A stretch of 64,000 bases of DNA from Salinibacterium sp. SWN167 (GCF_015864665.1 NZ_JADYWU010000003.1:65399-129398), one strand, 5' to 3'. Counted from the first letter of the stretch, positions 7,506 to 15,417 are shown. A program made the numbers and translations. The notes: generated by a model from the letters alone, not told the origin.

Positions 7506-8330
7506 CTACTTCGCGGCGCGAGCTGCGGTGAGTCGGGTTGCGGCAAATCCTGCGAGAGCAAGAAGCGCTGCGAGGCCGCCAAGGCCGGCGAAGAGGATGC
7601 CGTTGTTGTTATCAGCGGCGAGACCGGCGGTTCCGGCATCCACACCGGTGGGGTTCGAGTGGAGACCATCAATGGTCTGCACTGCGAGCGTCAGGTTGTC
7701 GTCCGCGGCGCTGCCCCAGGCGTAAACGATGGTGTTAACACCTTCGGCAATGTCGACGTCAGCCGGGCCGATTACAGGGTCAGTGGTTCCGGTGAGGGCA
7801 ACAGCGGCGGAAATCGTTCCGACCGCGAGGTCAGCCTTTACTTCGTCGGGGTTGCTCAGGTTTTCGAAGGCAACTGCATCGTTGGCGAGCACGTCGACAG
7901 CGGGGGCTGCCGCAGTGTGGCGAACGGTGAGTCGGCCTTCACCGGCAGCGACCGTCGAGAGGTCGTTCGTAAAGAGGCTTGCCGTGGGATCACCAGACTC
8001 GTCGAGGTGAGCTACAGCGGTGTAGCTCGTGTTGGCTTCGAGCGTGAGGTCGATGGGGCCAATAGCGGGCGCCGAATCGTCGGTAGCGTCAGAAGCGGTG
8101 ATCGCGACCGTGTAGGTGTCGGCCGGAAGATCGAGGGGGCCAGCGAGGTCACCGGGCTCGAAGTCGTCGAGGGTTAGTTCACCGTTGACGTAGACGTCTA
8201 CGGTGAGTCCCGGTACTGCGTGCAGAACGTATAAGTCCGCAGTGGTGTCCGAGATGGCGTTGGCGGGAATGGCGACTCCTACGGCGGCAATCGCTCCGGC
8301 GGCTACACCGGCAAAAATTTTGTTTCGCAC
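7506..8330 (-). CDS. DUF4397 secreted surface protein with C-terminal membrane anchor
   Basis: This 274-residue protein has a Sec signal peptide (cleavage likely after IPANA, residue 25), a DUF4397 region with VLHAVPGLTVDVYVNGE near residues 34-50, and a C-terminal hydrophobic helix followed by the positive tail TRLTAARAAK. I chose the GTG at 8330 because AGAGGA lies 8 bases upstream. The much longer frame to 8804 runs through the next gene on the same strand and is rejected. Beta-rich DUF4397 domains are common in exported actinobacterial proteins. I see no LPxTG or LAxTG motif before the anchor. NPTG occurs about 15-20 residues upstream of it. Confidence 0.85.
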   Translation of the reverse strand: MRNKIFAGVAAGAIAAVGVAIPANAISDTTADLYVLHAVPGLTVDVYVNGELTLDDFEPGDLAGPLDLPADTYTVAITASDATDDSAPAIGPIDLTLEANTSYTAVAHLDESGDPTASLFTNDLSTVAAGEGRLTVRHTAAAPAVDVLANDAVAFENLSNPDEVKADLAVGTISAAVALTGTTDPVIGPADVDIAEGVNTIVYAWGSAADDNLTLAVQTIDGLHSNPTGVDAGTAGLAADNNNGILFAGLGGLAALLALAGFAATRLTAARAAK

Positions 8331-8378
8331 TGTTCTTGTCCTCTCATGGTCGGGCGTAAATCGCCTTACATGGAGTAC

Positions 8379-8405
8379 TTCCGGCTGAACCCCTGTTTTG
8401 GATGC
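8379..8405 (-). promoter_or_regulatory. Candidate SigK-type promoter of the sortase operon
   Basis: On the minus strand GCATCC (8405-8400) is followed after 15 bases by CCGGAA (8384-8379), about 50 bases before the GTG of the DUF4397 gene. The mycobacterial SigK promoter is remembered as CCATCC, 16-17 bases, CCGAAT. The match is partial and the spacer is shorter, so this is only a candidate. Confidence 0.3.
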
Positions 8406-8417
8406 AGCACTCTCAAA

Positions 8418-8431
8418 AAACTTTAAAGTTT
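8418..8431. repeat. AT-only 14-bp palindrome
   Basis: AAACTTTAAAGTTT is a perfect palindrome made only of A and T in a GC-rich region. It overlaps the stop codon of benE and is followed on the minus strand by a run of T. It may act as a weak terminator for benE, or as an AT-rich element upstream of the DUF4397 promoter. Confidence 0.35.
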
Positions 8432-9688
8432 CTTTTCTGGGGTCGCCGCTTTGGTTCCCTCGGGCGTTGGTTCTTCGCCACCGGGCACCGGCGCGGGAGC
8501 CACCTTCCGGCGCCAGCCGAGCCACGCCATAAAGACTGCTCCCACGATGAGCGCCCAGAACGCGGAGCCGATTCCGATCACGGTGACGCCCGACGCGGCG
8601 ACAAGAAAGGTCGCTATGGCCGCGATGCGATGCTCGGGAGCATCCAGAGCCGTGCGCACCGACGTGATGAGGGCACCAATCACGGCAAGGCCTGCGATCG
8701 CGACCACGACGATCGGGGGCGCAACAGACACCAACGCCGTCGCAAAGCCTGCCGCCAGCCCAATCACGACATAGGTTGCTCCGGCGGAGACGGATGCGAT
8801 CCAACGTCGCTTGGGATCATCGTGCGCTTCTTCACTGGCCGTCAGCGCTGCCGTGATGGCAGCCAGGTTGAGAGCATGGCCTCCGAAGAACGCGCTCGCT
8901 GCCGATGCCGCTCCTGTCACCGTGAGCACGGGGCCCGCGGGCACCGCGTAGCCGTAGGTGCGCATCACAGTGAAGCCGGGTACGTTCTGACCAGCCATCG
9001 TGACGATGAACAGCGGGATGCCGAGGCTCACGATCAGAATCGGGTCAAAAATCGGAACGACAGGAGTAAGTTGCGGCACCACGGCGGCATCCCCTAATAG
9101 GTTGCCCTCGGTCGTGAGCGTAATCGCGACAATCGCCGCCACGAGCGCGCCGGGCACAGCCCAGCGCGGCGCCACTTTCAACAGGATCAGCCACACCACA
9201 ACCATCGGCAGGCCCAGCCACGGGTAGTCAACCGAAGCCGTGATCGGAGCAAGACAAATGGGGAACAGGATGCCCGCGAGCATCGCACTCGCGATTGGCT
9301 GCGGAATGCGAGTGATGAGTCGGCCCAGCGCTGGCACCAGACCGCACACCATGATGAGCACGCCACACACGATGAATGCACCGACGGCCGCCTGAAACTC
9401 GATATCACCCTGCGCTGCGACGATCAGCAACGCTGCTCCCGGAGTTGACCAGGCCACGGTGATCGGCATCCGGTATCGCCACGCCAAACCGATCGTGACG
9501 AGCCCCATCATGACGGTCACAATCAGCAGGCCGGATGCCGCTTGCGCGTCGCTAGCGCCAACCGCGTGAAGCCCCGCAACGACGAGAGTAAACGAGGACG
9601 CAAAACCGGCGATTCCGGCAATGATGCCGGTGGTGAGGAGCTGGAAAATAGTGGTTGTCGCTCTCTGCGCAGGGATAATCCGGGTCAA
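8423..9688 (-). CDS. benE: BenE-family benzoate/H+ symporter-like transporter
   Basis: This roughly 421-residue polytopic membrane protein carries the BenE family start, GIAGFASSFTLVVAGLHAVG, and the FFGGHALNLAAITAALTA motif late in the protein. Eleven or more hydrophobic segments are visible. Family members import benzoate or related aromatic acids with protons. No benzoate catabolic genes are nearby, so the substrate is uncertain. I place the start at TTG 9688, just after the stop of the oxidoreductase. The open frame extends further but would overlap that gene with non-homologous sequence. The two genes are probably cotranscribed. The C-terminus is Pro/Glu-rich and cytoplasmic. Confidence 0.85.
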   Translation of the reverse strand: MTRIIPAQRATTTIFQLLTTGIIAGIAGFASSFTLVVAGLHAVGASDAQAASGLLIVTVMMGLVTIGLAWRYRMPITVAWSTPGAALLIVAAQGDIEFQAAVGAFIVCGVLIMVCGLVPALGRLITRIPQPIASAMLAGILFPICLAPITASVDYPWLGLPMVVVWLILLKVAPRWAVPGALVAAIVAITLTTEGNLLGDAAVVPQLTPVVPIFDPILIVSLGIPLFIVTMAGQNVPGFTVMRTYGYAVPAGPVLTVTGAASAASAFFGGHALNLAAITAALTASEEAHDDPKRRWIASVSAGATYVVIGLAAGFATALVSVAPPIVVVAIAGLAVIGALITSVRTALDAPEHRIAAIATFLVAASGVTVIGIGSAFWALIVGAVFMAWLGWRRKVAPAPVPGGEEPTPEGTKAATPEKKL

Positions 9689-9698
9689 GCGGTGAGCT

Positions 9699-10616
9699 CT
9701 AGAGCGCGAGAACGATTTTTCCGCGAGAGTGCCCCTCAAGAAGCTTCGCGTAGGCCTCGGAGACGTGCTCGAAGGGGAAGACAGAATCAATCGGCACCTG
9801 CACGGAGCCGTCAGCAACCAGCGCGGCAAGCGCCGCAAGGTCTGCTGGGGTGGCACCGGCTGCTCCAACGCCTGATGTGCCGTATTCCGAGACCGCGGCG
9901 TAGTCAGCGATTGTGTTGATGCGGTGGGCTGGAGCCCCAAGCGCAAGCGCAGCATCCACAGTTTCGCGGCCGTTGTTATCCAGAGCAGCTGTAATGCCTT
10001 CGGGGCTGATCTCCACAATGCGTTCGACCATGCCCTCGCCGTACTTCACAGGATGGATGCCGAGCGAACGCAAGAATTCGTGGTTCGATTCGCTCGCGGA
10101 GCCAATTACTGTCGCGCCCTTGAGCTTGGCAAGCTGGGCGGCGATGGAACCGACACCACCCGCTGCTGCGCTCACTAGCACGGTGTCAGCCGGCGTCAGA
10201 TCGATCGCGTCGACACTCGCCCACGCCGTGCGCCCGACAATGTCGAGGCCACCGGCCTGTTCCCAACTGAGAGCTTCAGGTTTGCGCACGAGCTTGTCGG
10301 CGGGCACCACCACATAATCAGCTTGGCCGCTAAAGCCCTTGCCTCCGAGGACCTCATCGCCGACAGTCCAACCGTCTACTCCAGCGCCGACTTCGTCAAC
10401 GACACCAGCAAAGTCGTTGCCGTTTCCGCTCGGAAACTGCACGTCCTGAGGAGCAGCAGTGGCGGCGCCTCTGAACACCTTCGCGTCGAAAGGATTGATG
10501 CCAGCGAACTTGACTCGCACGCGCACCTCCCCCGCGCCCGCGTGGGGCTCAGTGACTTCGGAAATAGTGAGCACTTCGGGCCCACCGAGCTGGGAGAAAG
10601 TAACACGTCGCGACAT
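9699..10616 (-). CDS. NADP-dependent quinone oxidoreductase, zinc-free MDR type
   Basis: This 305-residue medium-chain dehydrogenase/reductase resembles quinone oxidoreductase. It has the N-terminal GroES-like domain (EVRVRVKFAGINPFDAKVF) and the nucleotide-binding loop SAAAGGVGSIAAQLAKL near residues 149-165. The zinc-binding Cys/His set of alcohol dehydrogenases is absent, as is usual in this subgroup. It reduces alpha,beta-unsaturated carbonyls or quinones with NADPH in related proteins. The start lies 6 bases after TAGGCT with no Shine-Dalgarno sequence, so the mRNA is probably leaderless. It appears to lead a two-gene operon with the BenE transporter. Confidence 0.9.
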   Translation of the reverse strand: MSRRVTFSQLGGPEVLTISEVTEPHAGAGEVRVRVKFAGINPFDAKVFRGAATAAPQDVQFPSGNGNDFAGVVDEVGAGVDGWTVGDEVLGGKGFSGQADYVVVPADKLVRKPEALSWEQAGGLDIVGRTAWASVDAIDLTPADTVLVSAAAGGVGSIAAQLAKLKGATVIGSASESNHEFLRSLGIHPVKYGEGMVERIVEISPEGITAALDNNGRETVDAALALGAPAHRINTIADYAAVSEYGTSGVGAAGATPADLAALAALVADGSVQVPIDSVFPFEHVSEAYAKLLEGHSRGKIVLAL

Positions 10617-10622
10617 ATACCG

Positions 10623-10628
10623 AGCCTA
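10623..10628 (-). promoter_or_regulatory. Candidate -10 box, leaderless quinone oxidoreductase
   Basis: Minus-strand TAGGCT is followed by exactly 6 bases and the ATG at 10616, with no Shine-Dalgarno sequence. Confidence 0.5.
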
Positions 10629-10717
10629 ACCGGTGCGTCGCAGTTGCACACCGAGCCAATCGAACTGGGAGAATGGCAGAGTAAGGCATCACTTGACAAC
10701 TCTGGATAAGGACTCTC

Positions 10718-11326
10718 ATGAGCTCGTCTGACAGCACGACATCCCCCACCTCTTCGGTGAACGACCTTCTCCCTGGTTTGCTGCGCGTGCACCGCGGGCA
10801 ACTCATCGCCGTTGCCGTCATCGGACTCGTTCTCGGAGTGATTGGGCTGCTGTTCCCCGGAGCAACGCTGCTTACCATCGCAGTGCTCTTCGGTATCTAC
10901 CTCATTGCCTCTGGCATCTACCGCGTCACCGCGGCCTTCGTCGCCAACAACCTTGATTCCCCGATGCGCTGGACGACCGGCCTCCTGGGACTCCTCGTCG
11001 TCATTGCCGGCATCCTGTGCCTCGCCAACCCCTTCCAGTCGCTCATCGCGCTCGCGCTCGTGATCGGAATCGGCTGGATTCTTGAAGGAATCGTCGACCT
11101 CGTTGGCGGCGTGCGCGGCACCATCCAGCCCCGCTGGTTCGGTTGGGTCAGCGGAATCGTCTCCATGGCCGCTGGCGTTGCCATGTTCGTGCTCCCCGCA
11201 GCTGGAGTGTTCTCGCTCGTGGCGATCGGCGCGATTCTCATGATCGCCGTAAGCCTGACCACCCTGCTGACGTTGCCTCGTAAGCCCAAGGACGCCACCG
11301 ATAACTCCACGGCTGCAACCGTCTAG
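10718..11326 (+). CDS. HdeD-like / DUF308 membrane protein
   Basis: This 202-residue protein has six hydrophobic segments arranged as in the HdeD/DUF308 family, starting after a Ser/Thr-rich cytoplasmic N-terminus. Typical segments are AVAVIGLVLGVIGLLFPGA and LALVIGIGWILEGIVDLVGG. HdeD of enteric bacteria is linked to acid resistance. In Actinobacteria the role is not established. The ATG has AAGGA 5-6 bases upstream. The gene stands alone and ends in a clear hairpin terminator at 11350-11383. The C-terminal tail after the last helix is short and polar. Confidence 0.85.
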   Translation: MSSSDSTTSPTSSVNDLLPGLLRVHRGQLIAVAVIGLVLGVIGLLFPGATLLTIAVLFGIYLIASGIYRVTAAFVANNLDSPMRWTTGLLGLLVVIAGILCLANPFQSLIALALVIGIGWILEGIVDLVGGVRGTIQPRWFGWVSGIVSMAAGVAMFVLPAAGVFSLVAIGAILMIAVSLTTLLTLPRKPKDATDNSTAATV

Positions 11327-11349
11327 CTAGCACTCTCGATCGACCGAAC

Positions 11350-11383
11350 GGGGTCGGGCCAGCCGCAAGGGTAGCCCGGCCCC
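11350..11383 (+). terminator. Rho-independent-like terminator after the HdeD-like gene
   Basis: GGGGTCGGGC (11350-11359) pairs with GCCCGGCCCC (11374-11383) including one G-T pair, and TTT follows. It lies 24 bases after the stop codon. Confidence 0.7.
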
Positions 11384-11441
11384 TTTCTGGATAAGTGACC
11401 AGGCAGGCACAGCGCGAGGTGGCGGGCCCTGCCGGAAACAA

Positions 11442-11476
11442 CAAAGGCCGCCATCGCATTGCGATGACGGCCTTTG
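11442..11476. terminator. Bidirectional terminator between HdeD-like gene and rpsO
   Basis: CAAAGGCCGCCATCGC and GCGATGACGGCCTTTG pair over 16 positions with one mismatch and a 3-base loop. AAA and TTT flank the stem, so it can act for both convergent transcripts. It lies 18 bases downstream of rpsO. Confidence 0.85.
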
Positions 11477-11494
11477 GCAAGTGTGACGAATCGA

Positions 11495-11764
11495 CTAGCG
11501 ACGCAGTCCCAGCTTCTCGATCAGCGTACGGTAACGCGTGATGTCAACGTTCTGCAGGTAACCCAGCAGACGGCGACGCTGACCAACAAGAAGAAGCAGT
11601 CCACGACGTGAGTGGTGGTCGTGCTTGTGCATCTTGAGGTGCTCCGTGAGGTCGAGGATGCGACGAGTCATCATCGCGATCTGGACCTCGGGGGATCCCG
11701 TGTCACCTGGGTGTGTTGCGTATTCTTCGATGATCGCCTTCTTGATACTTGCTTCAAGTGCCAT
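11495..11764 (-). CDS. rpsO: 30S ribosomal protein S15
   Basis: This 89-residue protein matches S15 over its full length, with [20 protein letters not shown] and the conserved [20 protein letters not shown] segment that contacts 16S rRNA in the platform of the small subunit. The start has AGGGGAT upstream. It is followed by a strong terminator, so it appears monocistronic. In many bacteria rpsO sits between truB/ribF and pnp. Here those translation genes are more than 30 kb away and pnp is not adjacent. S15 often represses its own mRNA, but I cannot identify the operator structure. Confidence 0.97.
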   Translation of the reverse strand: MALEASIKKAIIEEYATHPGDTGSPEVQIAMMTRRILDLTEHLKMHKHDHHSRRGLLLLVGQRRRLLGYLQNVDITRYRTLIEKLGLRR

Positions 11765-11880
11765 AAGGTAATCCCCTCTCTAGTCGTTGCGCGGTGCCCA
11801 TAGCTGAATGCGTGAGCTCTCTTTATCCGCGGCCGTTGGACGGCAACCTTGAAAGCTTAGCAGAACGGATGCTCCGGCAG

Positions 11881-11931
11881 CACTATCCCGAGACAAGCAC
11901 TATCCCTCGACAAGCACTATCCCGAGACAAG
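11881..11931. repeat. Three tandem 17-bp repeats at the 3' end of the NERD-like gene
   Basis: CACTATCCCGAGACAAG occurs at 11881-11897 and 11915-11931, and CACTATCCCTCGACAAG at 11898-11914. The copies differ at two or three positions only. The last copy contains the stop codon of the gene on the minus strand. The other two lie downstream of it and would supply near-identical extra stop regions. Confidence 0.9.
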
Positions 11932-12750
11932 CGCAACGATGGCGGGAATCGCGAACGCCAGCATGGTGACGGTAGCCGCGAGCGCAACCGCTGCCCCGAG
12001 GATGATCCACAGCCGCGAGCGCCGGCGGGCGGCATCCACTTCTGTTCGCAATCGTTCGAATCGTGCCGTGAGTCGCACGCTCGCACCCGTGACGGCAGGG
12101 CGCACCTGCCAGCCGGAGAGGCGGCCAGCGACCGGCACGAGAGCAGCGACTTGAGCACGTGAATACACCGCTTCATGACGAATTAACCAGCCGGCCAGCT
12201 CGCCGAGAGCAAGGACGGGTACCGGCGCTTTCGACCGGCCACGGATGAGATCGGATGCGCCCGTGAGCGCCACGATCGGCCGCACAGCGACGTCGGCCGC
12301 TCCTCGTTGCGTAAACTCCTCCGACAATTGCACTGCACGCGTTGTTGCGTCGCGCACGTAGTCGGCACGATGACCATTCACCAGAATCATGCGCCCCGCC
12401 GTCACAACCCTGTCCCCCGGATGCCGGCGGCTGCTCACAATGAAGGCACCGGCTGGGCCTAAGACCAGATGGTTGGCGCCCACGCTCGGATCGTGATCGT
12501 CGTCGGATTGCGCGACCATCCAGTCGGATCCCAGCGCGGCGAGCGCCACTGCTGACTCCAACTCGCCAACTCCGTGCGGGTACAGATCATTCGCTTCTCC
12601 AGACAACGGGCTCGTTCCGCGGAGGGCTTGAAGCCAGGTGCGCGGTTCATGATCAGCTTGCGCTCGGAGACACGCAGCCATCGCTGCGCCAAAGCCGCGA
12701 TCGAGCATTGGGGTCGCCGGAACCTGGCCTTTGTGTGCTGACTCGCTCAC
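11917..12750 (-). CDS. Degenerate NERD-fold membrane protein (copy A)
   Basis: This 277-residue protein resembles the nuclease-related NERD domain by layout. A GELESAVALAALGSDW helix is followed by GANHLVLGPAGAFIVSSRR, where active NERD proteins have Asp and Glu-x-Lys residues. Those catalytic positions are replaced, so it is probably inactive. Near residue 240 a basic helix (DAARRRSRLWIILG) leads into a C-terminal membrane segment. I chose the GTG at 12750 because GGGGG lies 5 bases upstream. A second protein of the same layout is encoded at 15923-16720. The gene ends inside the third copy of a 17-bp tandem repeat. The function is unknown. Confidence 0.65.
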   Translation of the reverse strand: MSESAHKGQVPATPMLDRGFGAAMAACLRAQADHEPRTWLQALRGTSPLSGEANDLYPHGVGELESAVALAALGSDWMVAQSDDDHDPSVGANHLVLGPAGAFIVSSRRHPGDRVVTAGRMILVNGHRADYVRDATTRAVQLSEEFTQRGAADVAVRPIVALTGASDLIRGRSKAPVPVLALGELAGWLIRHEAVYSRAQVAALVPVAGRLSGWQVRPAVTGASVRLTARFERLRTEVDAARRRSRLWIILGAAVALAATVTMLAFAIPAIVALVSG

Positions 12751-12833
12751 GGGATCCCCCCAACATCGTTCCGTCAGAGAATATCTGGCGTCTCGCTTTC
12801 GCCCAACTCGGCACGTCACAGGCCGACGCAGTT

Positions 12834-12839
12834 TAGGCT
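12834..12839 (+). promoter_or_regulatory. Candidate -10 box, leaderless marP
   Basis: TAGGCT is followed by exactly 6 bases and the ATG at 12846. No Shine-Dalgarno sequence is present. Confidence 0.5.
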
Positions 12840-12845
12840 GAACCC

Positions 12846-14027
12846 ATGAACGTGGCGCCTCTGCTCGATCTACTCCTCGTGGTGGTTCTGCTGGGGTATG
12901 TCATCTACGGCCTCGTCATCGGTCTCACGCGCGGCATTTTTGTGATTGCGGGCGTTGGCGTTGGTATTTTCTTTGCCACGATGCTCGCCCCGGCCGCATC
13001 CCAGCTCGTGGAGCTTCCACAGTTGCGGGCGATAGTTGCCATCTCGGTCGCCGTCGGACTCATCGCTCTCGGCCACGCCGTGGGCGTTGCTGCCGGCAAA
13101 GCAATCCATGTTGAGATTCGAACGAGCGCGCTGCGGGGAGCGAACCGTGCCGTTGGTGGGCTCGTGATTGGTGTCGTTGCGGCCCTCGTCATCTCCACCG
13201 TCAGCTTCAGCGCTGCCCAACTTGGCCTGCCGATTCTCTCGCGCACCATTGCCTCTTCGGCGGTCATCCGCACCATTCAGGACATCACGCCCGACGTCGT
13301 TGAAGCAAGCATCGCCCGCTGGCGAACTGTGCTCACCGATCAAGCCCTGCCTCTGATTGGCTCTCCGCTCGGCGACCCCAATGCTCTGATCCCGACGATC
13401 GACTCTGATAGTCCGGCGCTTGCCGCAGCCGCACAATCGGTCGTGCGAATAACAGGAAACGCCTATGCGTGCGGTCAGGGCCAGACCGGCAGCGGGTTCG
13501 TTATTGCGCCCGAACGAGTCATGACGAACGCGCATGTGATCTCGGGAACTACCGACCCGGTCATCGAGGCGTTGAACGGTCAAGTGCTGCCGAGCACCAT
13601 CGTGTACTTCGACTCCATTAATGACCTCGCGGTGCTCGCCGTTCCCGGATTAAATGCTGATCCGTTGCAACTTGGTGTCACCGCGCGCCCCGGAACAAGC
13701 ACGGCGCTTCAGGGGTACCCCTACGGCGGACCGTTCAACACCCACGCCGCGCTCGTGCAACACATCAGCACGTTCGAAAGCCCCGACATTTATGGAAACG
13801 GAGGGGCCCCACGCGAGGTTTACACCCTCGCCGGGCAGGTCAATCCGGGTAATTCTGGGGGCCCGCTTCTCACACTCGACGGAGACGTCGTTGGTGCAAT
13901 CTTCGGCAGTAGCACCGAACAAAACAACGTCGGCTACGCTCTCACGCTGGATGCCGTTCAACCGATTGTCGAGAACGCTGCAGAGCTCACAAGCACTGTT
14001 TCTAGCGGTTCCTGCATCGCACACTAA
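12846..14027 (+). CDS. marP: MarP-type membrane-anchored periplasmic serine protease
   Basis: This 393-residue protein has a CvpA-like N-terminal part with four hydrophobic segments (residues 1-140) and a trypsin-fold domain. The catalytic triad is His230 (MTNAHV), Asp260 (DSINDLAVL) and Ser337 (NPGNSGGP). Cys209 and Cys390 flank the protease domain as in the redox-sensing disulfide of mycobacterial MarP (Rv3671c). Residue numbers and length closely match that protein. MarP supports acid and oxidative stress survival and processes the peptidoglycan hydrolase RipA in mycobacteria. I infer a similar envelope role here. The gene is flanked by membrane proteins of unknown function. Confidence 0.92.
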   Translation: MNVAPLLDLLLVVVLLGYVIYGLVIGLTRGIFVIAGVGVGIFFATMLAPAASQLVELPQLRAIVAISVAVGLIALGHAVGVAAGKAIHVEIRTSALRGANRAVGGLVIGVVAALVISTVSFSAAQLGLPILSRTIASSAVIRTIQDITPDVVEASIARWRTVLTDQALPLIGSPLGDPNALIPTIDSDSPALAAAAQSVVRITGNAYACGQGQTGSGFVIAPERVMTNAHVISGTTDPVIEALNGQVLPSTIVYFDSINDLAVLAVPGLNADPLQLGVTARPGTSTALQGYPYGGPFNTHAALVQHISTFESPDIYGNGGAPREVYTLAGQVNPGNSGGPLLTLDGDVVGAIFGSSTEQNNVGYALTLDAVQPIVENAAELTSTVSSGSCIAH

Positions 14028-14043
14028 TCCGCTGCGGAATGTG

Positions 14044-14067
14044 CGCTAGAGCGCTAGAGCGCTAGCG
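14044..14067. repeat. Short tandem repeat CGCTAGAG
   Basis: An 8-bp unit (gctagagc in one phase) is repeated about three times in the 34 bases between the convergent marP and the next gene. The array includes that gene's TAG stop. It is internally palindromic (GCGCTAGCG) and may fold as a weak terminator. Confidence 0.4.
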
Positions 14068-14739
14068 TTCGACGATCAAGTACTCCGGCGCATCCGGTGT
14101 TCCTGGGCACGTGTCCACTGTCGATTCATTGGCGGCACTAAACGCGAACCATGACCAGTCGTCGCCGAGCTTCTTGCCGATCGAACGGGGAATGAGAAAG
14201 CGAACGGTGGCCCCATTCACTTGGGCGTCGTCAGCATCTAGCCTGTCGCTGTCGTCTCGGGACAGCTCGTACGCCGAGACCTCGTCGACCTCGCCATCGT
14301 CGAGCTCGGCCATGAATTGGTAGGCGCGATCGCCGTCTGCTGTCTCGGCATAGATACCGAGTTGCGATGAATCCTGATCAATCGGCGACGCGAGAGTGAT
14401 CTCGATCGCGACATCGTCGCGCTCCGACTGCGCTACCCGCGCTGACTCGATATCGAGCGACTCGACTTCGTTTGTGAAATCCACGCACTCGTTGCCGCTC
14501 GATACCCCCGCAGGGTCGACGACGGTCGACCCTGGCTCCGGCGCCTCCGATTCGATTGGCGGGGAGGACGACGGCGAAGCGGCAATCGGTGTCACTGGAG
14601 CTTCAGACGACGATGCCGCAGCCAACGTAATAACCACGGTGAGGACAACCGCAAAGACCACCAGCACAACAACCCCGATAACCACAGGGACGACGGCGAC
14701 GCGTCGGTTCACGGAGGGTTCAGAGGGCTCGGGAGTCAC
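14062..14739 (-). CDS. Single-pass exported protein of unknown function
   Basis: This 225-residue protein has a short basic cytoplasmic N-terminus, one membrane segment (VVPVVIGVVVLVVFAVVLTV, residues about 16-40), a Ser/Pro/Glu-rich linker and a C-terminal outside domain of about 140 residues. The C-terminal domain is acidic and contains two Cys (in NECVDF and VDTCPGTP), which could form a disulfide. I do not recognise the family. The GTG start lies 6 bases after TAGCGT, so it may be leaderless. It faces marP, and its stop lies in a short tandem repeat. The neighbouring lysoplasmalogenase gene ends 4 bases into its start region. Confidence 0.6.
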   Translation of the reverse strand: MTPEPSEPSVNRRVAVVPVVIGVVVLVVFAVVLTVVITLAAASSSEAPVTPIAASPSSSPPIESEAPEPGSTVVDPAGVSSGNECVDFTNEVESLDIESARVAQSERDDVAIEITLASPIDQDSSQLGIYAETADGDRAYQFMAELDDGEVDEVSAYELSRDDSDRLDADDAQVNGATVRFLIPRSIGKKLGDDWSWFAFSAANESTVDTCPGTPDAPEYLIVER

Positions 14740-15404
14740 CCGGATACGCTAGCAGTCTTCCGCGAGGCCCTTCGTGCCGCGACAAAGCCAATCGCGATCG
14801 ACAACTGGCCTCCCGTATAGAGCGCCATGATGACGACATCCGACTGCCACCACACTGCGGTCGGCGCGAAAAGAGCCCATGCCAGCGCGGTGTCAGAGAC
14901 CAAAAATAGTACGGCTCCGGATGCGATGAGCCGGTTCGTCGCGAATGCCGACGCCGTGGAGGCAGCCAGCACCGCTCCGTAGGCCGCGAGCGGCACGAAG
15001 AACAGCCCGAGATCGTCGCGCAGGATGACGAGCAGCCCCACCCACCACACGACGAGCACGGCGGTGCCCCACGGAATCCGACGAGAGCGCACGGCCGTCA
15101 GGAACAGTGCGAGGTACACAGCGTGGGCAGCGAGAAAAGCGGCAAGTCCGATGATGAAGCTTGAGCTCGCGGCATCCGCCACAAAAATATCGCCGATCCA
15201 GGCCAGAGCGAGCGCTGCCAGGAACCCGTAGTCGGGGCGCCGAAATGGACGAGCACTCGCGAGAACGACCGCAACCCCGAGAGCGGGCATCAAGAGGAAT
15301 TTACTGGGAGTGGCTATTGCATCCCAGCCCCCCAGGAGGCTGACGACGTGAACAAGCGCGACCGCGCCATAAATGCCAAACCATCGGAAGTTGATCACTT
15401 TCAC
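14736..15404 (-). CDS. YhhN family lysoplasmalogenase-like membrane protein
   Basis: This protein of about 222 residues has eight hydrophobic segments and the YhhN-family features TPSKFLLMPALGVAV, the KPLL-like first loop replaced here by KFLLMP, and a late ALAWALFAPTA stretch. Lysoplasmalogenases of this family cleave the vinyl ether of lysoplasmalogens. In bacteria without plasmalogens the role is unclear. The start is uncertain: GTG at 15404 lies 13 bases after the VanZ stop, and GTG at 15398 is also possible. A longer frame to 15494 overlaps VanZ. VanZ, this gene and the unknown exported protein are closely spaced on one strand. Confidence 0.75.
   Translation of the reverse strand: MKVINFRWFGIYGAVALVHVVSLLGGWDAIATPSKFLLMPALGVAVVLASARPFRRPDYGFLAALALAWIGDIFVADAASSSFIIGLAAFLAAHAVYLALFLTAVRSRRIPWGTAVLVVWWVGLLVILRDDLGLFFVPLAAYGAVLAASTASAFATNRLIASGAVLFLVSDTALAWALFAPTAVWWQSDVVIMALYTGGQLSIAIGFVAARRASRKTASVSG
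14746..14751 (-). promoter_or_regulatory. Candidate -10 box before the exported protein gene
   Basis: Minus-strand TAGCGT is followed by 6 bases and the GTG at 14739. The box lies inside the end of the upstream lysoplasmalogenase gene, so it would be an internal promoter. Confidence 0.35.
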
Positions 15405-15417
15405 AGCGTAGAGCGAA

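Noticed and set aside
8331-8804. N-terminal extension of the DUF4397 reading frame
   Set aside because: It runs through the benE gene region, has no homology-like features, and the internal GTG at 8330 has a ribosome binding site followed by a proper signal peptide.
9689-10018. N-terminal extension of the BenE frame
   Set aside because: It lies inside the quinone oxidoreductase gene, and BenE homologues begin at the GIAGFASS region.
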